From the NCBI GenBank assembly GCA_021904315.1, contig CM038908.1, positions 30,990,001 to 31,054,000 on the forward strand: 64,000 nt of DNA, in the 5' to 3' direction. A program made the position numbers and the translations under genes. This DNA comes from Sphagnum magellanicum. Lineage: Eukaryota; Streptophyta; Sphagnopsida; Sphagnales; Sphagnaceae. Under the pieces are notes generated by a model that worked only from the letters and a program-made list of their open reading frames with translations, was not told the DNA's origin and ran no database searches. The first letter of the stretch is position 1, and every line of letters begins with the position of its first letter. This document shows positions 14,601-28,134 of the stretch, piece by piece.

Positions 14601-14940
14601 GTTACTTAACTTAGCACATGCATGCTCTCATGGGCTTACAAGCCTTCATTAGCTAGCTAACAGCCTATGTCAAAGAACGCGGTAACAACATCCAAACCTT
14701 TTCATGCCAAAGCTAATACTTGGTTAGCCCTTGAACTTCAACATTCCCTTAGCCTCTCGTGTTTACCTCCATGTGCAATTTTCATACGTTACAATAGTTT
14801 ACATTCTATGAAAATGGAAACCAAAAAATTATACATGCACCATATCTTTTCTCGACAATGTTTGGCATTGTTGCATTATAACAAAGAACAAGTTAGGGTT
14901 GTGAGTTTCCAGATAGCCACTTTTCAAAAAGCCACTCTCC

Positions 14941-15425
14941 ATGGATGCTTTTGAACATGGAGAGGTATTTGAACACCCCAATTTTTTGCAACTACTTTTC
15001 CAAGCAAATGAAAAAACTACTACTATTCATGATAGAGAAATTGTTATAAAAGAAAATGATTCCATAAGGAGATTTTGGAACAATGCAACCTTTTCATTTT
15101 TGCTTGTCAAGTTTGAAGAAAGGTACTGAGAATCTAGCAAGAAACCAATGAAAAAGAAAAATTGGGAGGATTTTGTTGCAGTTGTGAACATTCATTTCCC
15201 AAATGATGTGCAAAATAATTGGGGATAGTGTAAAAACAAATTCAACAAAATGAAGGACAAGTACAATGTGGAGAAGAAGAAGATTGACGTCACAAGTGTT
15301 CCACCTTCAGATTGGCCATGTTACGAAAGATTTGATTCTTTATTTGCTAGTATTATTAAAATAATTGGAATACCCAAGGTTTTAATTAAAGTGTTTACAC
15401 TACTCATAGAGAGCCCAAGATTTTG
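14941..15425 (+). pseudogene. Trihelix (Myb/SANT-like) transcription factor fragment
   Basis: The + strand reads through a trihelix-like DNA-binding region: RRFWNNATFSFLLVKFEERY, then KKNWEDFVAVVNIHFPNDVQ, then CKNKFNKMKDKYNVEKKKID and DWPCYERFDSLFAS. The spacing of the tryptophans and the CKNK(F/W)xxMKxKY helix fit plant trihelix proteins. In-frame stops at about 15127 (TGA) and 15226 (TAG) interrupt it. The frame closes soon after the trailing GIPKV segment. No intron or full-length protein is visible, so it is a dead partial copy. The open frame just upstream (14667-14954) overlaps it in another phase and is not recognised. Confidence 0.5.
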
Positions 15426-15429
15426 AATC

Positions 15430-17160
15430 TTTTTATTGACAATGAAAGTTTCAATCTTGAACCATTAAAAGGAATGATGTCTTTTGCAACCAAGAAATCA
15501 ATGACTAAATGTGCTAAATGATTACATAACTTACTACATAATCATAAGATATTATTTCAAATCTTATGTGAAAAAAGTTGTAATCATATATTAATGGTGC
15601 ATTTGACTAGTAGATGATTATGTAATAATGGGAAAGATAACATCGTTTTTTCATTGCAAATCAATATCCATGTGGCATCCATGATTGATGACGAAATGAT
15701 GTGCATATCCAAAATATCATTTGAAAATATGATTAGAATAAAATCGTTCCAAATATGACTAAAAAATAACTATGCAAATGACATGGACAAAATGATGTGT
15801 CATTACATAAACAATGTGGTCATAAAATTATTTTATAATGATTCAAAAATGATTATATGAGTATAAACAAACATAATGAACTACAACATGTAAAGAATTG
15901 ATTTTGATTAATATTATACATATAGGTAATATAAAAACTTTTATTACATTTTTCTCAAACATACTTGATATATGATCCATTTTAAATATTCAATGTGAAT
16001 AAATCACGTATTATACATTGAAATAAATTTTAAAAATAAAAGTATGATATATTATTACTAAATTTTTATATTGTAGTTTTAAAATAAAATAGAAGTGTAA
16101 GATGTGGCAAATATATAATTTATTTGTACATTAAACTTTTATGATAAATTTAAGTAAAAATTTATATATTATATGTATAAAAATAAATAGATTTGTTTTA
16201 CATGTGTTTAAAAAATTATTACACAATTATATTAAAGTATTTTGAATGTAAATAAATTAAATTTACACATCATATTTAATATGATCAACATACAAACATT
16301 ATATTTATATATAATTTATTTATGATCCATTTATAAACATTTTATGTGGATAAATTATATGAACTCATATGTTTAAATTAAAATTTATTGGTAAAATTAT
16401 GATATATTGGAAGGAAAAAAATTTATATAAATTACTAAATCAAATGAAGGTTTAAGATATGAAAGATGTATTTTATTTATTCATGTATTAACCACAAAGG
16501 TTTTCCCATTTACAAATCATGTGTTTGAATATGTTTAAGAAAATTATATATTTATGTACATTATTGAAGGAAATTTATGAATAAATTTTCAATGCTTTCA
16601 TTTCGACAAAATATCAATAAGATATGAATGATCAACTTTGAAATTTTGTGTAATGTTTATATGAAATATGGTCTAAATAAAATAAATAGCAGACTATTTA
16701 CACAACAAGTGGGATAATTTGGGCGTGAAAGAATTGAACTCCATCCTTGGGGTTCAAGTATCAAAGTTCACAAATGACATTCATTGTGATCAGCATTGGA
16801 ATATTGATCATATATTCTGTACCTACTTAAATTATGTAAGTTAGGTGGTGATACATGTCAACAATTAATAGGATGGAAAATAATGAAATTTAAAAAATTG
16901 ACATAAAAATATATCATATTATTTAATAATATATAATGAATCTATAATAATAATTTTTAAAATTTTTAAAAATAATGTTCACATGTTTTTGAGTCCAAAT
17001 TGTAATAATAATAAAAATTAATCAATGACTAAATTATCACTAATGATTTCACACATGTTCTTTATGGATGATATCTTCAACATCATTGTGCCACATCATG
17101 TCCTAAATGATTATTTTCTTAAACAACTTGTCCATTATGACTTTAAATGACACACCCCCA
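15430..17160. other. Very AT-rich DNA without a gene
   Basis: Frequent ATTTAT/AATTAT runs and repeated AAATGATTA-type words occur throughout. No coding sequence, clear TIR pair or RNA gene is seen. Confidence 0.6.
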
Positions 17161-18055
17161 AACTCTTCAAAAGACCCAAAGTTGGGTCCCAGAACAAAAC
17201 AACAGAAGAAGAAAAGAGTTGGGGCATGCTCTTAACTCACAGCACTTTGAGAGCAAGAGGGCGTACTAGAGGTCTGAGATGGGACTAGGATGAACTCATA
17301 AGCAAGGGTTCAAGATGAAATCAACCTATACAACCAAGAAAAAGGGTGATTAGTGCAAGTTGAATGGAAGTGGTGCAGCGGACTTAGTAGGGACAACCTC
17401 AAACATAAGTTTTACACGGCCCAAACCTTTGGGAGGAGGCAGCATCCTCCTTCCTATAGTATATTCTATGCCTTTCCATGGGGACTACATCCAAATGTCA
17501 CTTTTCCTCGGGACTCCCAAGTGGGAGTCCCAAAATTGGGACTCTTGTTGTCTCAAAACTTTAAACGTTCATATTTTTTTCAAATCAAATCTGTTTTGAG
17601 AATGTGAGGACAATATTTTATAACCTTTGAAAATATCTTTCTAACAGTGTATAGTGCGCTCTAATTGGACCTCATTTGACCCCTGCTTTCAAGGGATTTT
17701 TGGTCAGGATTTTTTCGCCCCTTCTTTTGCTCATAACTTATGCAAATTAGGTCTAAATGAACAATGTGAGAGCACTTTAAGCATTTATGCTTCAAGACCT
17801 TTTTAATGGTGTCATAGGGACCCAATTTGGTGTTTATTTACCTTTCCAACCAAGGCTTTGAACATTCACAACTCCTGCATGAATGCAACTCCCAAAGTGA
17901 GAGTGCACTTGGGAGTCATTGGGCTTTGTTCGTTACACTCTCCCCCATTTGTAAGAGTGTTTTTCACACCTAAACACACTCTCAACCTCATGGGCCTTTA
18001 CACTTCACACTTAGTCATGAACCCAATGTTAAGGTTGCGACATTAGGGTTATTAA
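17161..18055. mobile_element. Possible LTR or LTR-like remnant
   Basis: A less AT-rich, non-coding block carries repeated GACTCCCAAGTGGGAGTC-type palindromes (about 17510-17550 and 17888-17919). Its general wording (for example TTTGCTCATAACTTATGCAAATT) reminds me of long plant LTRs. The ends, a primer-binding site and a partner LTR were not found, so this is a weak call. Confidence 0.3.
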
Positions 18056-19668
18056 TCATTTTTGTCATTTATGACTACGATACTAGTTATAAATTCAATT
18101 ATATATTTGAAGATTTTTATTAGTGAAATGTACTACTTACTTACATACTACCACTTACCCACCTACTTAGTCAATGTACTACCTAACTACTTACTTACCT
18201 ACCTATCCACCCACCTATAACCTACCTACCTACCTACCCACCCACCTATTTACCTATATGTATTACATAAAGTACCTATTAAAAACCTAGCTATTTAATA
18301 TTCTAGATATACATTTATTAAATTTTTAACTACAAATTAAATGAGTGACTATTTAAGTACTAAGTATTTAATAAGTACATAGTATTTCAAGAAATAATTA
18401 TTTAATATTTAATTAATTAATCAATTCACAAATTAATCATTAATTTTTTTAGTGTATCTAATTAGTGGGCAATTACTTATAAAATAACATAATTTTCTAT
18501 TTATTCAATCATTTATTAAAAAATATTATTTTACCTCTAAAAATAGAAATTTTGAAATATTAATGATCAAATAATAAAATAAATATAATTATGTTTTAAA
18601 TTGACTATCCAAAAAAATAAATTACTAATTAATTGGTAATTTCTAAATATTAACTATAAATTATTAAATTTATAACTAATTTAATATTTATTAAACTATG
18701 TGATAAATATTCGTAATATATATGTATAAAAAAGTTTATTAATTTATTAATTTAATATTAAATCATTTTTAATTAATCATTAATAATAACTAGATAATTT
18801 AATTTGTGAAGAATTTTTATTTATTATTCTTTGGCTGACTAAATATTTACTACTTAATAATCATTAGGTATTAACCACAACTCTTGATTAAGTAACTATC
18901 AAATTATTGAAAATTTTCAAAACTAATTAGATATTTCAGAATTATTAAATAAGGAATAATCAGATAATTAATTAAATAGTAAGTCAAAAATTTCACTTTG
19001 TCTAACTAATTATTTAGAAGAATTAGTTATTTCATAGTAATTTAAATATTAAATATTAGTTAATAATTTAAAATTTTATTAACAAATCATTCATTGATAA
19101 ATATTAAATACTTATTTATTTAAAAATAAAAATAAAAATTAGATAATTTTAAATTAATTAATGATTATTGCATATCTCTTAATTAATCAATTAATTAGTA
19201 TTTATAATTCATGAATAATGATTAATTATTATATCAACTTATGATTAAATTAAACGTTCTTTGCAAGGTTGACTTGTAGTTGTGTAATATAATTGATAAG
19301 TAGTCAAACCAAAGTTGCAACAAAGACATTAGTCCTTTGAACTACTTTTCATCCATCCAACTAGCATTTATCATCCATTTCCAAATTTTGTGGTTCACCA
19401 AAGTAGTTGAACACAAGACTTATAAATCAACACACCATCTCAAAAGGCATGACTATAGGCCATGTTGTTTTCTTAGTCATCATCTTGATTATAATGCAAC
19501 TATATAGACTATTTAATTGAAATTTAATTTCAATTGTCCACCAAAAGAGTAAACTATTCAATTTAATTGGTTACCCCAAACTATTTTTTAATTTTTAAAC
19601 ATATGCAATAAAAAATGTAATTGAAAGTGAGCTAGTTGAAAAAATGGGGGTTTTTTACTAACTTGTAG
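18056..19668. other. Extremely AT-rich DNA with an imperfect ACCT/CTAC tetranucleotide tract
   Basis: Positions about 18130-18260 hold a degenerate CTAC/CCTA/CCAC tetranucleotide tract. The remainder is almost entirely A and T with TTAAT/AATTA words. No gene is supported. Confidence 0.7.
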
Positions 19669-20016
19669 AAAACATGTTTTGGCATTATGAACACTTTTGA
19701 TCAATCAATAAATGCAATTTTATTTAAATTAGTATTATGAGTCATTAGGTGTTATGACTATTAGTTGCTAAGGACATTCTTAATCATTTCCTTAATCATG
19801 TTAAACATTATAGGACAAATCATAAAAAACATGTTATGGCATTATGAACATTTTCGACGAATTGATAAATGTAAATTTATTGAAATTAATTTCATGAATA
19901 ATTAGGTTGATCACTAATAGTTAAAGACATTTTTAGTCATTTTTCTAATCGTATTAAACATTGTAATTGCATAAGACAAGTTATGAAAGACATGTTTTGG
20001 TATTCTAAACATTTTT
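19669..20016. repeat. Tandem repeat of about 157-161 bp, 2.2 copies
   Basis: Units start at 19669 and 19826 with AAAACATGTT(T/A)TGGCATTATGA. A third, truncated unit starts at about 19987. The units share the order ATCAAT(C/T)..ATAAATG, ATTAGGT, and TTAGTCATTT..TTAAACATT but have diverged. They are non-coding. Confidence 0.75.
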
Positions 20017-23000
20017 AGGGTCCAAGCATGGTTGGGGTATCAAAAAGGACAATCTCCCAAAACATTCACTACACCCCCTCAATTGGCCATGTTTTTACAA
20101 CTTAATGGCATATTCATATTGCAAGTTTTATTTATTTCATAGATGCATAGATTATTAAGGTATTATTTTATATTTATCATTTTTAATTTGAAGAAGTGTA
20201 AGGATTCCTAACAAGTCTTGGACAAAAATCCAGGACATTCTCTTTCAAGAAAAAATAAATTTAACAACTCATAAGGAATGTTTAAGCAAATTATTTTGGC
20301 TTAATTTTTTATCACAAACACCTTAAATGCTAATATGTATGAAACAATGAACTACCACAAAAATTATATACCTTATTGCGATGGACAAGACTCCAAAATT
20401 TGAAATCTATAAGTTTTGTTGGCCATATAAAAAGCATGGCCCATAATGCATTTATTTTAGAATTTTTTTCTTTCATAAAAGTTATGCTCTACATGTGGGT
20501 ACCAGAAAAAATGAATATTTATTTCATTTTACAATAAAATGGAAAAGGGGGACATCTAGGATATTTTGAAAACCTGAGTTTGGAATGTCTTGCATGTAGT
20601 CATATGAGCTCATGATGACATCACCCAAGCAATTTGAGTCGTCAATTATTTTTCAATCCAAGAGATCTCAAATCATTTTTATCATTTTGGTGCCTAAACC
20701 TAGGTTAGATTATTTTTTCGTGTACTACATTCTATCACAGCCTCCTACTTCTCCTTCTTCTATTATTTTTCCCTTCCCTTTCCTTCATCAAGTTTTACAT
20801 CTGCTCCAAACCCTAATTTGCTAGAATGTGTACCACCTTCCACTAAAATTACACAACTCTTCCACTATCTTCTTATAGAATAGTACCTATTGCTCCTAGC
20901 CTCCTCATTAACTTGACATTCTTTTCAATAAGTAATTATCTTGAGAAGACTTTTAATCCTCTATCGCCATAGCTTGAAGCTCTTGCAATCTCCTTGAGCT
21001 TTGCCATGAACAATCCACATTGTAAAAAGTCTGATGCAGAGGAGATTCTCTCTTCCTCCTACTCCATGGTAGCAAAAGTTCACAAAAAGAGAAAGGGACA
21101 TTAATGACAATATGCTACAAACTTGTGAGGAACAATAAAAGCTATAAAGCAAGATGCTGCTAATCCTTGATGATCAGAAATCCTCCTCCAAGAACTACAC
21201 CCCAAAAAAGCTAATTTCCCAAGCAATTATCCATTCTTGCAATAGGCACCTTAACACTTTCTTGGTCATTGAAAGATAGGTCACTTACTTTAACAAATAC
21301 ATGGTTAAGATAATTATATAATGACACTACATGCAATGTAATTATTTGCCCAATATATTTGCCATTTTCATTGGAATCTTTTTTACATGCCAAGATTTCA
21401 GCAACAATAGCTTAGAATCGGTTTTCATTTTGAATCATCCCTATTATGCACATTGAAAGAGTAGGATCTCCTTCATACATAGTGTGCACAATGTTTCAAA
21501 TTCTTTCTAGATCTTGGGTTTAACAAATACAACTATTGATTGAGCCAAACACTAAAGTTGTTGTAGGTTGGCAACAACATGGCAAGAAAAATGCTAGCTC
21601 TGGGGAGTTGGTTAGTTTATGTTTCACAATGTATCCTTTGTTTTGCCAATGTAAGTTTTAGCAAGGTTCTATATTCACATTGGCTTGAGCTATTAATTTA
21701 CACATACATAGCAAATAATGCTTCATACAGATGTGAGGTGATGGGTCCAACTTTTTTCTCAAGCAATTAAGGTGGTTTTCTTTCTCACTTGCACTTCAAT
21801 GGATTACAAGTAAGGCCTAGAGATTTTGGGGCATCTGCCCAATACATTCACCATTTTCCATCCAAGTCACAAGGTTGAATCACTAGTACTAAAGTTTGCA
21901 GGTATATCAATCATCTCATTCCTCAATAGTCCTTGGAAGACTTAGTAACAAAATTGTGTCGTTTGCTAGGAATCAAAGAAATGCAACAAAAACCTACATT
22001 AGAAGCTCTTGTGCAAAGGGTAAATATACTAACACCAATGACATTGTAGATGCCCACAAATGAATAATCTATTTGTGCAGTAAGTCTAATTTTTATTAAA
22101 GAGGTCCAAGGTATCTAACATCCATTTCTATTAGAGTTGAAAATGTTGGAATGGATCCATTGTAAACTTTGGTTTATGATGGTCTAAAACTTTGTGATTA
22201 AACCTTCATAAGGTTATGACCAAGTTCATGACATTGTATTAAATTCAAAGTTTGTTTTGGGATATTTCTCTGCAATCTCATAGATATATATGAAATCACC
22301 TTGGCTTGATGATCGCAACACAAGTGTTGAGGTCGAGATAGGCAAAAAGAAGAGAGTATTAGAACATAATTCTGCAACAATGTTTTGTGTCTTTGGTCTC
22401 AAGGTAGGTTTTTTGTAGATTCTACATTTTTGTTCAGTTTATAATGTTGTACACATTATTGAAATATAGTGGTAAAAGAGATGGAATGCAAATGGTATAT
22501 GCAACCCCTTCCACTCCAAGGTTTTAGACTTAAAGTTTGTGAATGCAAAAATATCATTCCAAGGTTTATTCATATGCTTTAATTGGATGTAAATTGTGCA
22601 AGGTATATCCTGGAAAGTCTGGTTAACTTGGGAGGCTAGAAGTATATTATTCATGTATAATGCATCATTTTGTCTTGATTCTACTTTAAACCTCTTTGTA
22701 CCTTGTTGTTGGATTCCTAGGTTATCAATTAGAAGTCATTGTTGCACCAAACCCAAAGAGGAGAATTTTTAGATAGGGAATCTCTAGACATAAATAATGA
22801 GCAGTGTTACACATCTTCCATTGTGAAAGGACTCAAGTTGTGCTAGTTTCGATGGATCATAACATACATTTTTTACTATTAACGCAATGGATTACTAGTG
22901 ATTTTCATCTTTGAAACATTTTATCTGTTCTTATGTATATGTCATGAAATGGACTCACACAGATATCTTTTTGGAAATTATATCGTTACTAGTGTGTTTT

Positions 23001-24240
23001 CAGTCACATCTATAAGGTTGATGGTTAGAATGCATGTTATACTTGCAAGTTTAGAATGGGCCTTTGTATTGGGAAACATATCAACATTCAATTCTATAAG
23101 GCTCTTGAATAAATAGTTGGTGGCACAAAACAATAAGTTCTTACTAGAATAGATAGCTAGTGGTAAATTGATTGCTTGATTGGTTGTGTTTGTTTGTACA
23201 TCCTTAGATTTTGTTCTCTACCATTCTAGATCCATTGATAGTTGCGAGAGCTCTAGTTCTACCTTCATTTTTATATATTATCCTCAAGGTTTGCTTCTCA
23301 CAATGCCAATTTGGTTAAGGTTTTGTGTAAGCTTTTCTTGTGGGTATGTCCCACTTCATGTTTGTCATTTAAACAAATTTCTTGTGGAGGGTTTGACAAT
23401 GATACAATTTGCTACTACTATTGTTTCTTTTTCAAACCTTTTGCTACTATTGCTACTTCAAGGATTGGATCCACCTACTAGATTTGAACAAAGTTCTTTT
23501 TCATCCTTCTTGCTCAATAATTTCTCTTCTCTAGCATCCAAAGAGCTTGAAGCTTGGAACAAATCTATGGTAGCATACAAAAGAAAGTGCACCCAAATCC
23601 TCAAAATTGAAGAAGAGTTTCTAGGTGGAAAAGTGTAGCCTATTATGCTTTAGAATGCTCCTATTGGAAGTAAGTCTAAAATTTTTCTTGGATTGTTATT
23701 TATTGACTCTGATTGTAGTAAAAAAATATGTTATTTGCTATGTTTGAGTGTCATTTGTGAAAAGGTGGATGTTTAATCTTTTGTTTACTTAATTTGGTGT
23801 TATTTTCTTCTATGGTGTGGTGTGTTACTAGATTTGATAACACCACCAGGCACTAAGAAGGGGGATGCTCATGGGGGTGGCCTTTGAAAGGAGGATGATG
23901 GGGCCATTGAGTTCAAAATACCAATGAAACATTTTTTTTCAAGATAACTACAAGTGCATACTTGTAACATACATGGAGAGATCCAAGAAATGTTTTTAGT
24001 ATGGCAAGATTCATTCTCATTATGTTATTTTTTGTGTTGCTAAAATTGACAAAATGGATACCTTCACATTGTTGTTGTGGAGTTTCATTTACAATTTCAG
24101 AACTATATTTCTTTTTCTTGTTTCCTCTTTGTAGGTTATAGATTTATTTACAATGAATGCCAAATTTGCTTAGGTTTTTTTTTAATCTATTGAAAACTCA
24201 TAAATTTATTAATGTGGGTGAATCAATCACAAATTTGACA
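20017..24240. other. Intergenic DNA with weak traces of decayed coding sequence
   Basis: On -, 21393 down to about 20960 stays open with only a few stops and reads protein-like (for example YIGQIITLHVVSLYNYLNHV, then VNFCYHGVG), but I cannot name the family. On +, 23180-23638 is open for 152 codons with a leucine/serine-rich translation and no motif. Both are more likely decayed repeat sequence than live genes. Confidence 0.35.
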
Positions 24241-24248
24241 GGTGAAGC

Positions 24249-27200
24249 ATGTCTAACATCAGTGATTGTGCAAGCACTGATTGGAAACAATGGTTAGAGT
24301 TCTGTGAATCAAAATGGGAAATTGTACAATGTAAGGACAATCCCAAACCTCAAAGGAAATATCATGCTACAAATTTGCGTCTTATGATTGATTGGGTCAT
24401 CATTAGCATGTTTCTTTATAGTTGCTATAACTATGTTTGTCAAGCATGCCTTCCATTAGCCAAAAAATTGAACACAAGGACAAATTCAAGGGGTCCATTT
24501 GCACTATGTAGAAATGGGCAATGGGTGCAATCAACATTGAGATGGGGAATGAACAAGGCGACTTGCACATGAAGTTGCACAAAGAGCTAAAAAAACAATT
24601 CAACAATACAACTACAAATTGAAGTTTTAAAAGAGACAAGAAAAACATTGTAGCAACAACTACATGAAGCATATAATGAAGATGTTGAAGATGGTGGTCC
24701 TAGCAATATGGATAAAGTTGCTAGAAAGCATGCAAAGAAGATTGGCCATGTCCTGTATGTGTGTACAAGTTACAGAGGTGAAACATTCCAAATGAAAGTG
24801 TTTGAAAAATTAGTATGTGAACCATTTTTAAATGTTGTGATGTTAGAATTTGTTGTCAATTATAAGGCATTGCAAGATTGTGCCATAGTTTGTAGTAGTT
24901 TAGCTACTGCTTAGACTAATTTAAAATATGGTAATGGGAATGACCATTATTTAGCACGAAATGTTGTAGAAACCATAGTGGTATCAATGGGTGAGAGCAA
25001 GAATGTAAGGGCTACTAAAAGATGGTTGGGTCTTAATAGAAGATTTCTTAAAAAAATAGTGCAACATAGAGAACTGTTAGAAATCAAGGCAGTTGGGAAA
25101 AAATGGGCTAAAAGTGATAAAAAGCATAGAAAAGATGTCCTCCTAGAGAAAACTGTTGCTATTTTTTTGGGTTGGTGGAAAGATGAAACCAAGGTGTCAC
25201 CCAACAAAAAAGATGTTACACACTTCATTACAAGGAATGTGAGGGCAATGCATGCAAAAAATTATCTATAAGAAAATTAAGTCAAATTTGTAATTCATTC
25301 TTAAACTCATTCATTTGATCTAGCTCCATTTTTCATTTTTTGTTTCTTTTTTGAAAAAACTTGCATTATTTTTCCATGAGTCATTGAACCTCTTGATATG
25401 ACTTTTTTTAAAGTATAGCTTTAATGTCATGTGAAGGAATACATTCACTTCCTTAACCTTTGTCCTTAAAGGTTTTGCAAGGTGTCATGTGAATGTGTAT
25501 ACTCATTTCCTTAGCCTCTATCCTTAAAGGTTTTATCCTGCATTTGGACGATCTAAATTGAGTCATGCACTTGTTTGTACGTAGGTCTTGATATAGTATT
25601 GTATGTGATTTAAAGTCCTGCATGATTTAGCAATGTTACATTATGTATGATCTTGGATTAAGAAATATTTTGAGAGTCCTTGGTAAATGTATGTCTTGGA
25701 GTGACTAATCTTATGCAATGACATAGTCCTACATAATTGGGTTGATTCCTAAACTATGGTATATTAATCCTAGGTTTAGTATCTAATCATCCATGGTCTT
25801 GGGTATAAGTATCTAGTCTTGCATGGGTTGATTCATGGATGCATTAGGATTTTAGATTCCTATGTATTCTTATGTGATGAAATCCTTATGTGCAAATTGG
25901 GATCCTACATTCCTAGGGTTTTGAAAGTCCTAGATTTTTAGTTGTCCTAAAATCAATTGAGTCCACTAGGTTTTTTTAAAATTGAAAGTATTTTTATTTG
26001 CTATTGAATGTATTACTACACTTCAATTCAATTACATGTGAGGTATCTAACTATTCAGGTAATTTTTGGTTTATTGAGTTATTTCAGCAAGTGGACCTTT
26101 TCACCTGATTCAAAGCAGTTCATGAAGATGTGCAAATAGGGCTTAAATCATTTGTCAAATTGAAGCCCTATTCTGTGAAGAAGCTGAAGGACTTCAAAAC
26201 TTGTTATTGAAAATATCATCAAAAAATGGTGGAGATTAAAGATGGTTTCAACAATATGAGATCAATTGTTGTACACCATGGTGATGACCACCTTTCATGC
26301 AATTGCCAATGTGATGTAGTATGCTCAAAACCAATTAACAATTCCACTATTCAAGGTATTGTTGCTTGTTAGGGTATCCACCATGTTTTCAAAACCTGAA
26401 CATTAACTTATGGTTCCAACTCTATGGCCAACACCTACATGTAGTCCTTGTTTTAAACTAAATTGTTTGAAAAAACAATGCAGCCTATGTGGCCTCCATA
26501 AAATCCCATTATGTGACACAAAGTTAGATCTTGCAAACTTTAGGTTGATGTCTTGGCGAAGGTTTGAAAAAGTAGTAGGTGGTAAGACCAGAGAAGGTGA
26601 AATGAAAAAGGTCACCCATTTGGAACATAAACAAACCAACCTTAAGATGTTTTTAGCATACACTACACTCAAAACACAAGATTTTGTCCTTCACAACCAT
26701 GTTGCTCAATGGCAAAATAACCAATACAAATCATGTTTGAACCAATTGAGAGAAGTTGAAATCATGTCATTAATTGACTTTACAAATAATTATTCATTCA
26801 AGGGCTAGAATGAACCACATGAGGAACATTGGTTTATTTTTAGCTGACAATCCTAGTCCATATTATGTACACCTTGAACCTTGACTACAACCTTAAAGAT
26901 GAGCATAACCATCACTTACTTATTGCATACTTTTATTATATAAGTAACGATTGAAAACATGATGTTTTGTTTGTATAAAGATGCCTAAATCTTCATTGGG
27001 CCCATCTATGTGCACAAAAGGTATTTCCTAAATGCCACATTGTTTGGAGTGACAAATGTGCTACCTAGTTCAAAGGATCTTATTCATGGTTTTATGTAGT
27101 GCTCAAGAGACCCTTCTCTTACTATCTACCCTGAACTTCCGCATGGGTGCCTATTTGATTGGCATTATTGGGGCATTAGTCATGGGAAGGGACCCCACAA

Positions 27201-28134
27201 TGGTGTCGGGGCCTACCTCAACCAATGCATTAGGACTGCATAATTGCAATCCAATGGTGCAAAACTGCACAATGCTTCTAATGTTACCAAGTTTTTGCGG
27301 ACTACCATGAATGTTTCACATGTTACTTAGATCCAAAGGCAAGACTAGAAGTTGCCAAAAAAATTATTGAGATTCAAGTTGATGAAGTGGATAGCCAACG
27401 CCTATTCAATTGCAAAATAGTTGTTGGATCATGGAGTATGCACTTTATTCATTCAATTAACCACATAAACAACATCCTACTTCAAGCATGGAATTACACT
27501 TGTTCATGCATGCATTGTGTTGATGATGTGGCTAGAGTATGTCCTAATTGTGCTCATGTAAATTCATGGCAACTAGTAACATTGGAGCCATGTTCCAACA
27601 TTGATTTGCTAATGGAAACTGAGGATGATGATTCAAATTATCATCAACTAGTGTGGACAACAACCAATTTGCATTTGAATTACAAGTTGGGGATAATTTT
27701 GTTGTTCGTGTAGACCTTGGGAATGAAGAGAAACTATCGTTCTGGGTGTTCAAGTGTGTAAAGATGCTTGTACATGTATGAAGGAAACTAGTCATTAACA
27801 AATGATTATAATTTCAATATTGAGAAAGGTGATGAAATAGTGGAAGGTTTTTATTATAGACAATCATGTAGGAAAGAAATTTCATTTGTGATGGATGTAG
27901 GTAAAGGTCATGCTTAAATATCTATTCCCACCTAGGTTGTGCCTCAAAGTTTGTTAAGGTGCAAGTTACACATAAGCAAAAAGGAGGAATTATGGTTTAT
28001 AATTTGCCAAGTGGTTCATGTGAAAGGATTAAATGGGTATTAACAACTCAAGAATGTGTTTTGGATAGTGATTCAAACGTTTAATCTAATTTAGAGTTGG
28101 GGTCAGATGATGAGCGATCAAGTATGTATATATA
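24249..28134 (+). mobile_element. Decayed transposase-like element of an unclassified plant family
   Basis: Fragments on + line up in the order of a large transposase-like protein that I recall from plant and animal genomes. N-terminal part (24708-25271): KKIGHVLYVCTSYRGE, GESKNVRATKRWLGLNRR, VSPNKKDVTHFI. Middle (about 26090-26300): FVKLKPYSVKKLKDF and a cysteine cluster SCNCQCDVVC. Core (about 26410-27300): HNHVAQWQNNQYKSCL, IDFTNNYSF (Asp at 26775-26777), WSDKCAT (Asp at 27051-27053) and HGKGPHNG (27181-27204). C-terminal part: CSCMHCVDD...CPNC (about 27497-27560), SWQLVTLEPC, then GDEIVEGFYYR (about 27827-27860). Stops and frameshifts are frequent, so it is dead. Conserved acidic residues suggest a DDE-type nuclease, which is inference. 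No terminal repeats were identified. Confidence 0.6.
25275..26075. other. Non-coding interruption inside the transposase-like element
   Basis: Between the N-terminal and middle coding fragments lie about 800 bp without matching protein sequence. It carries a local duplication: (A/C)CTTTGTCCTTAAAGGTTTT near 25459 and a close variant near 25516. It may be an intron or a later insertion. Splice-like ends were not established. Confidence 0.35.

Noticed and set aside
23180..23638. 152-codon open frame on +
   Set aside because: Low-complexity leucine/serine-rich translation, no motif, no splice or promoter evidence.
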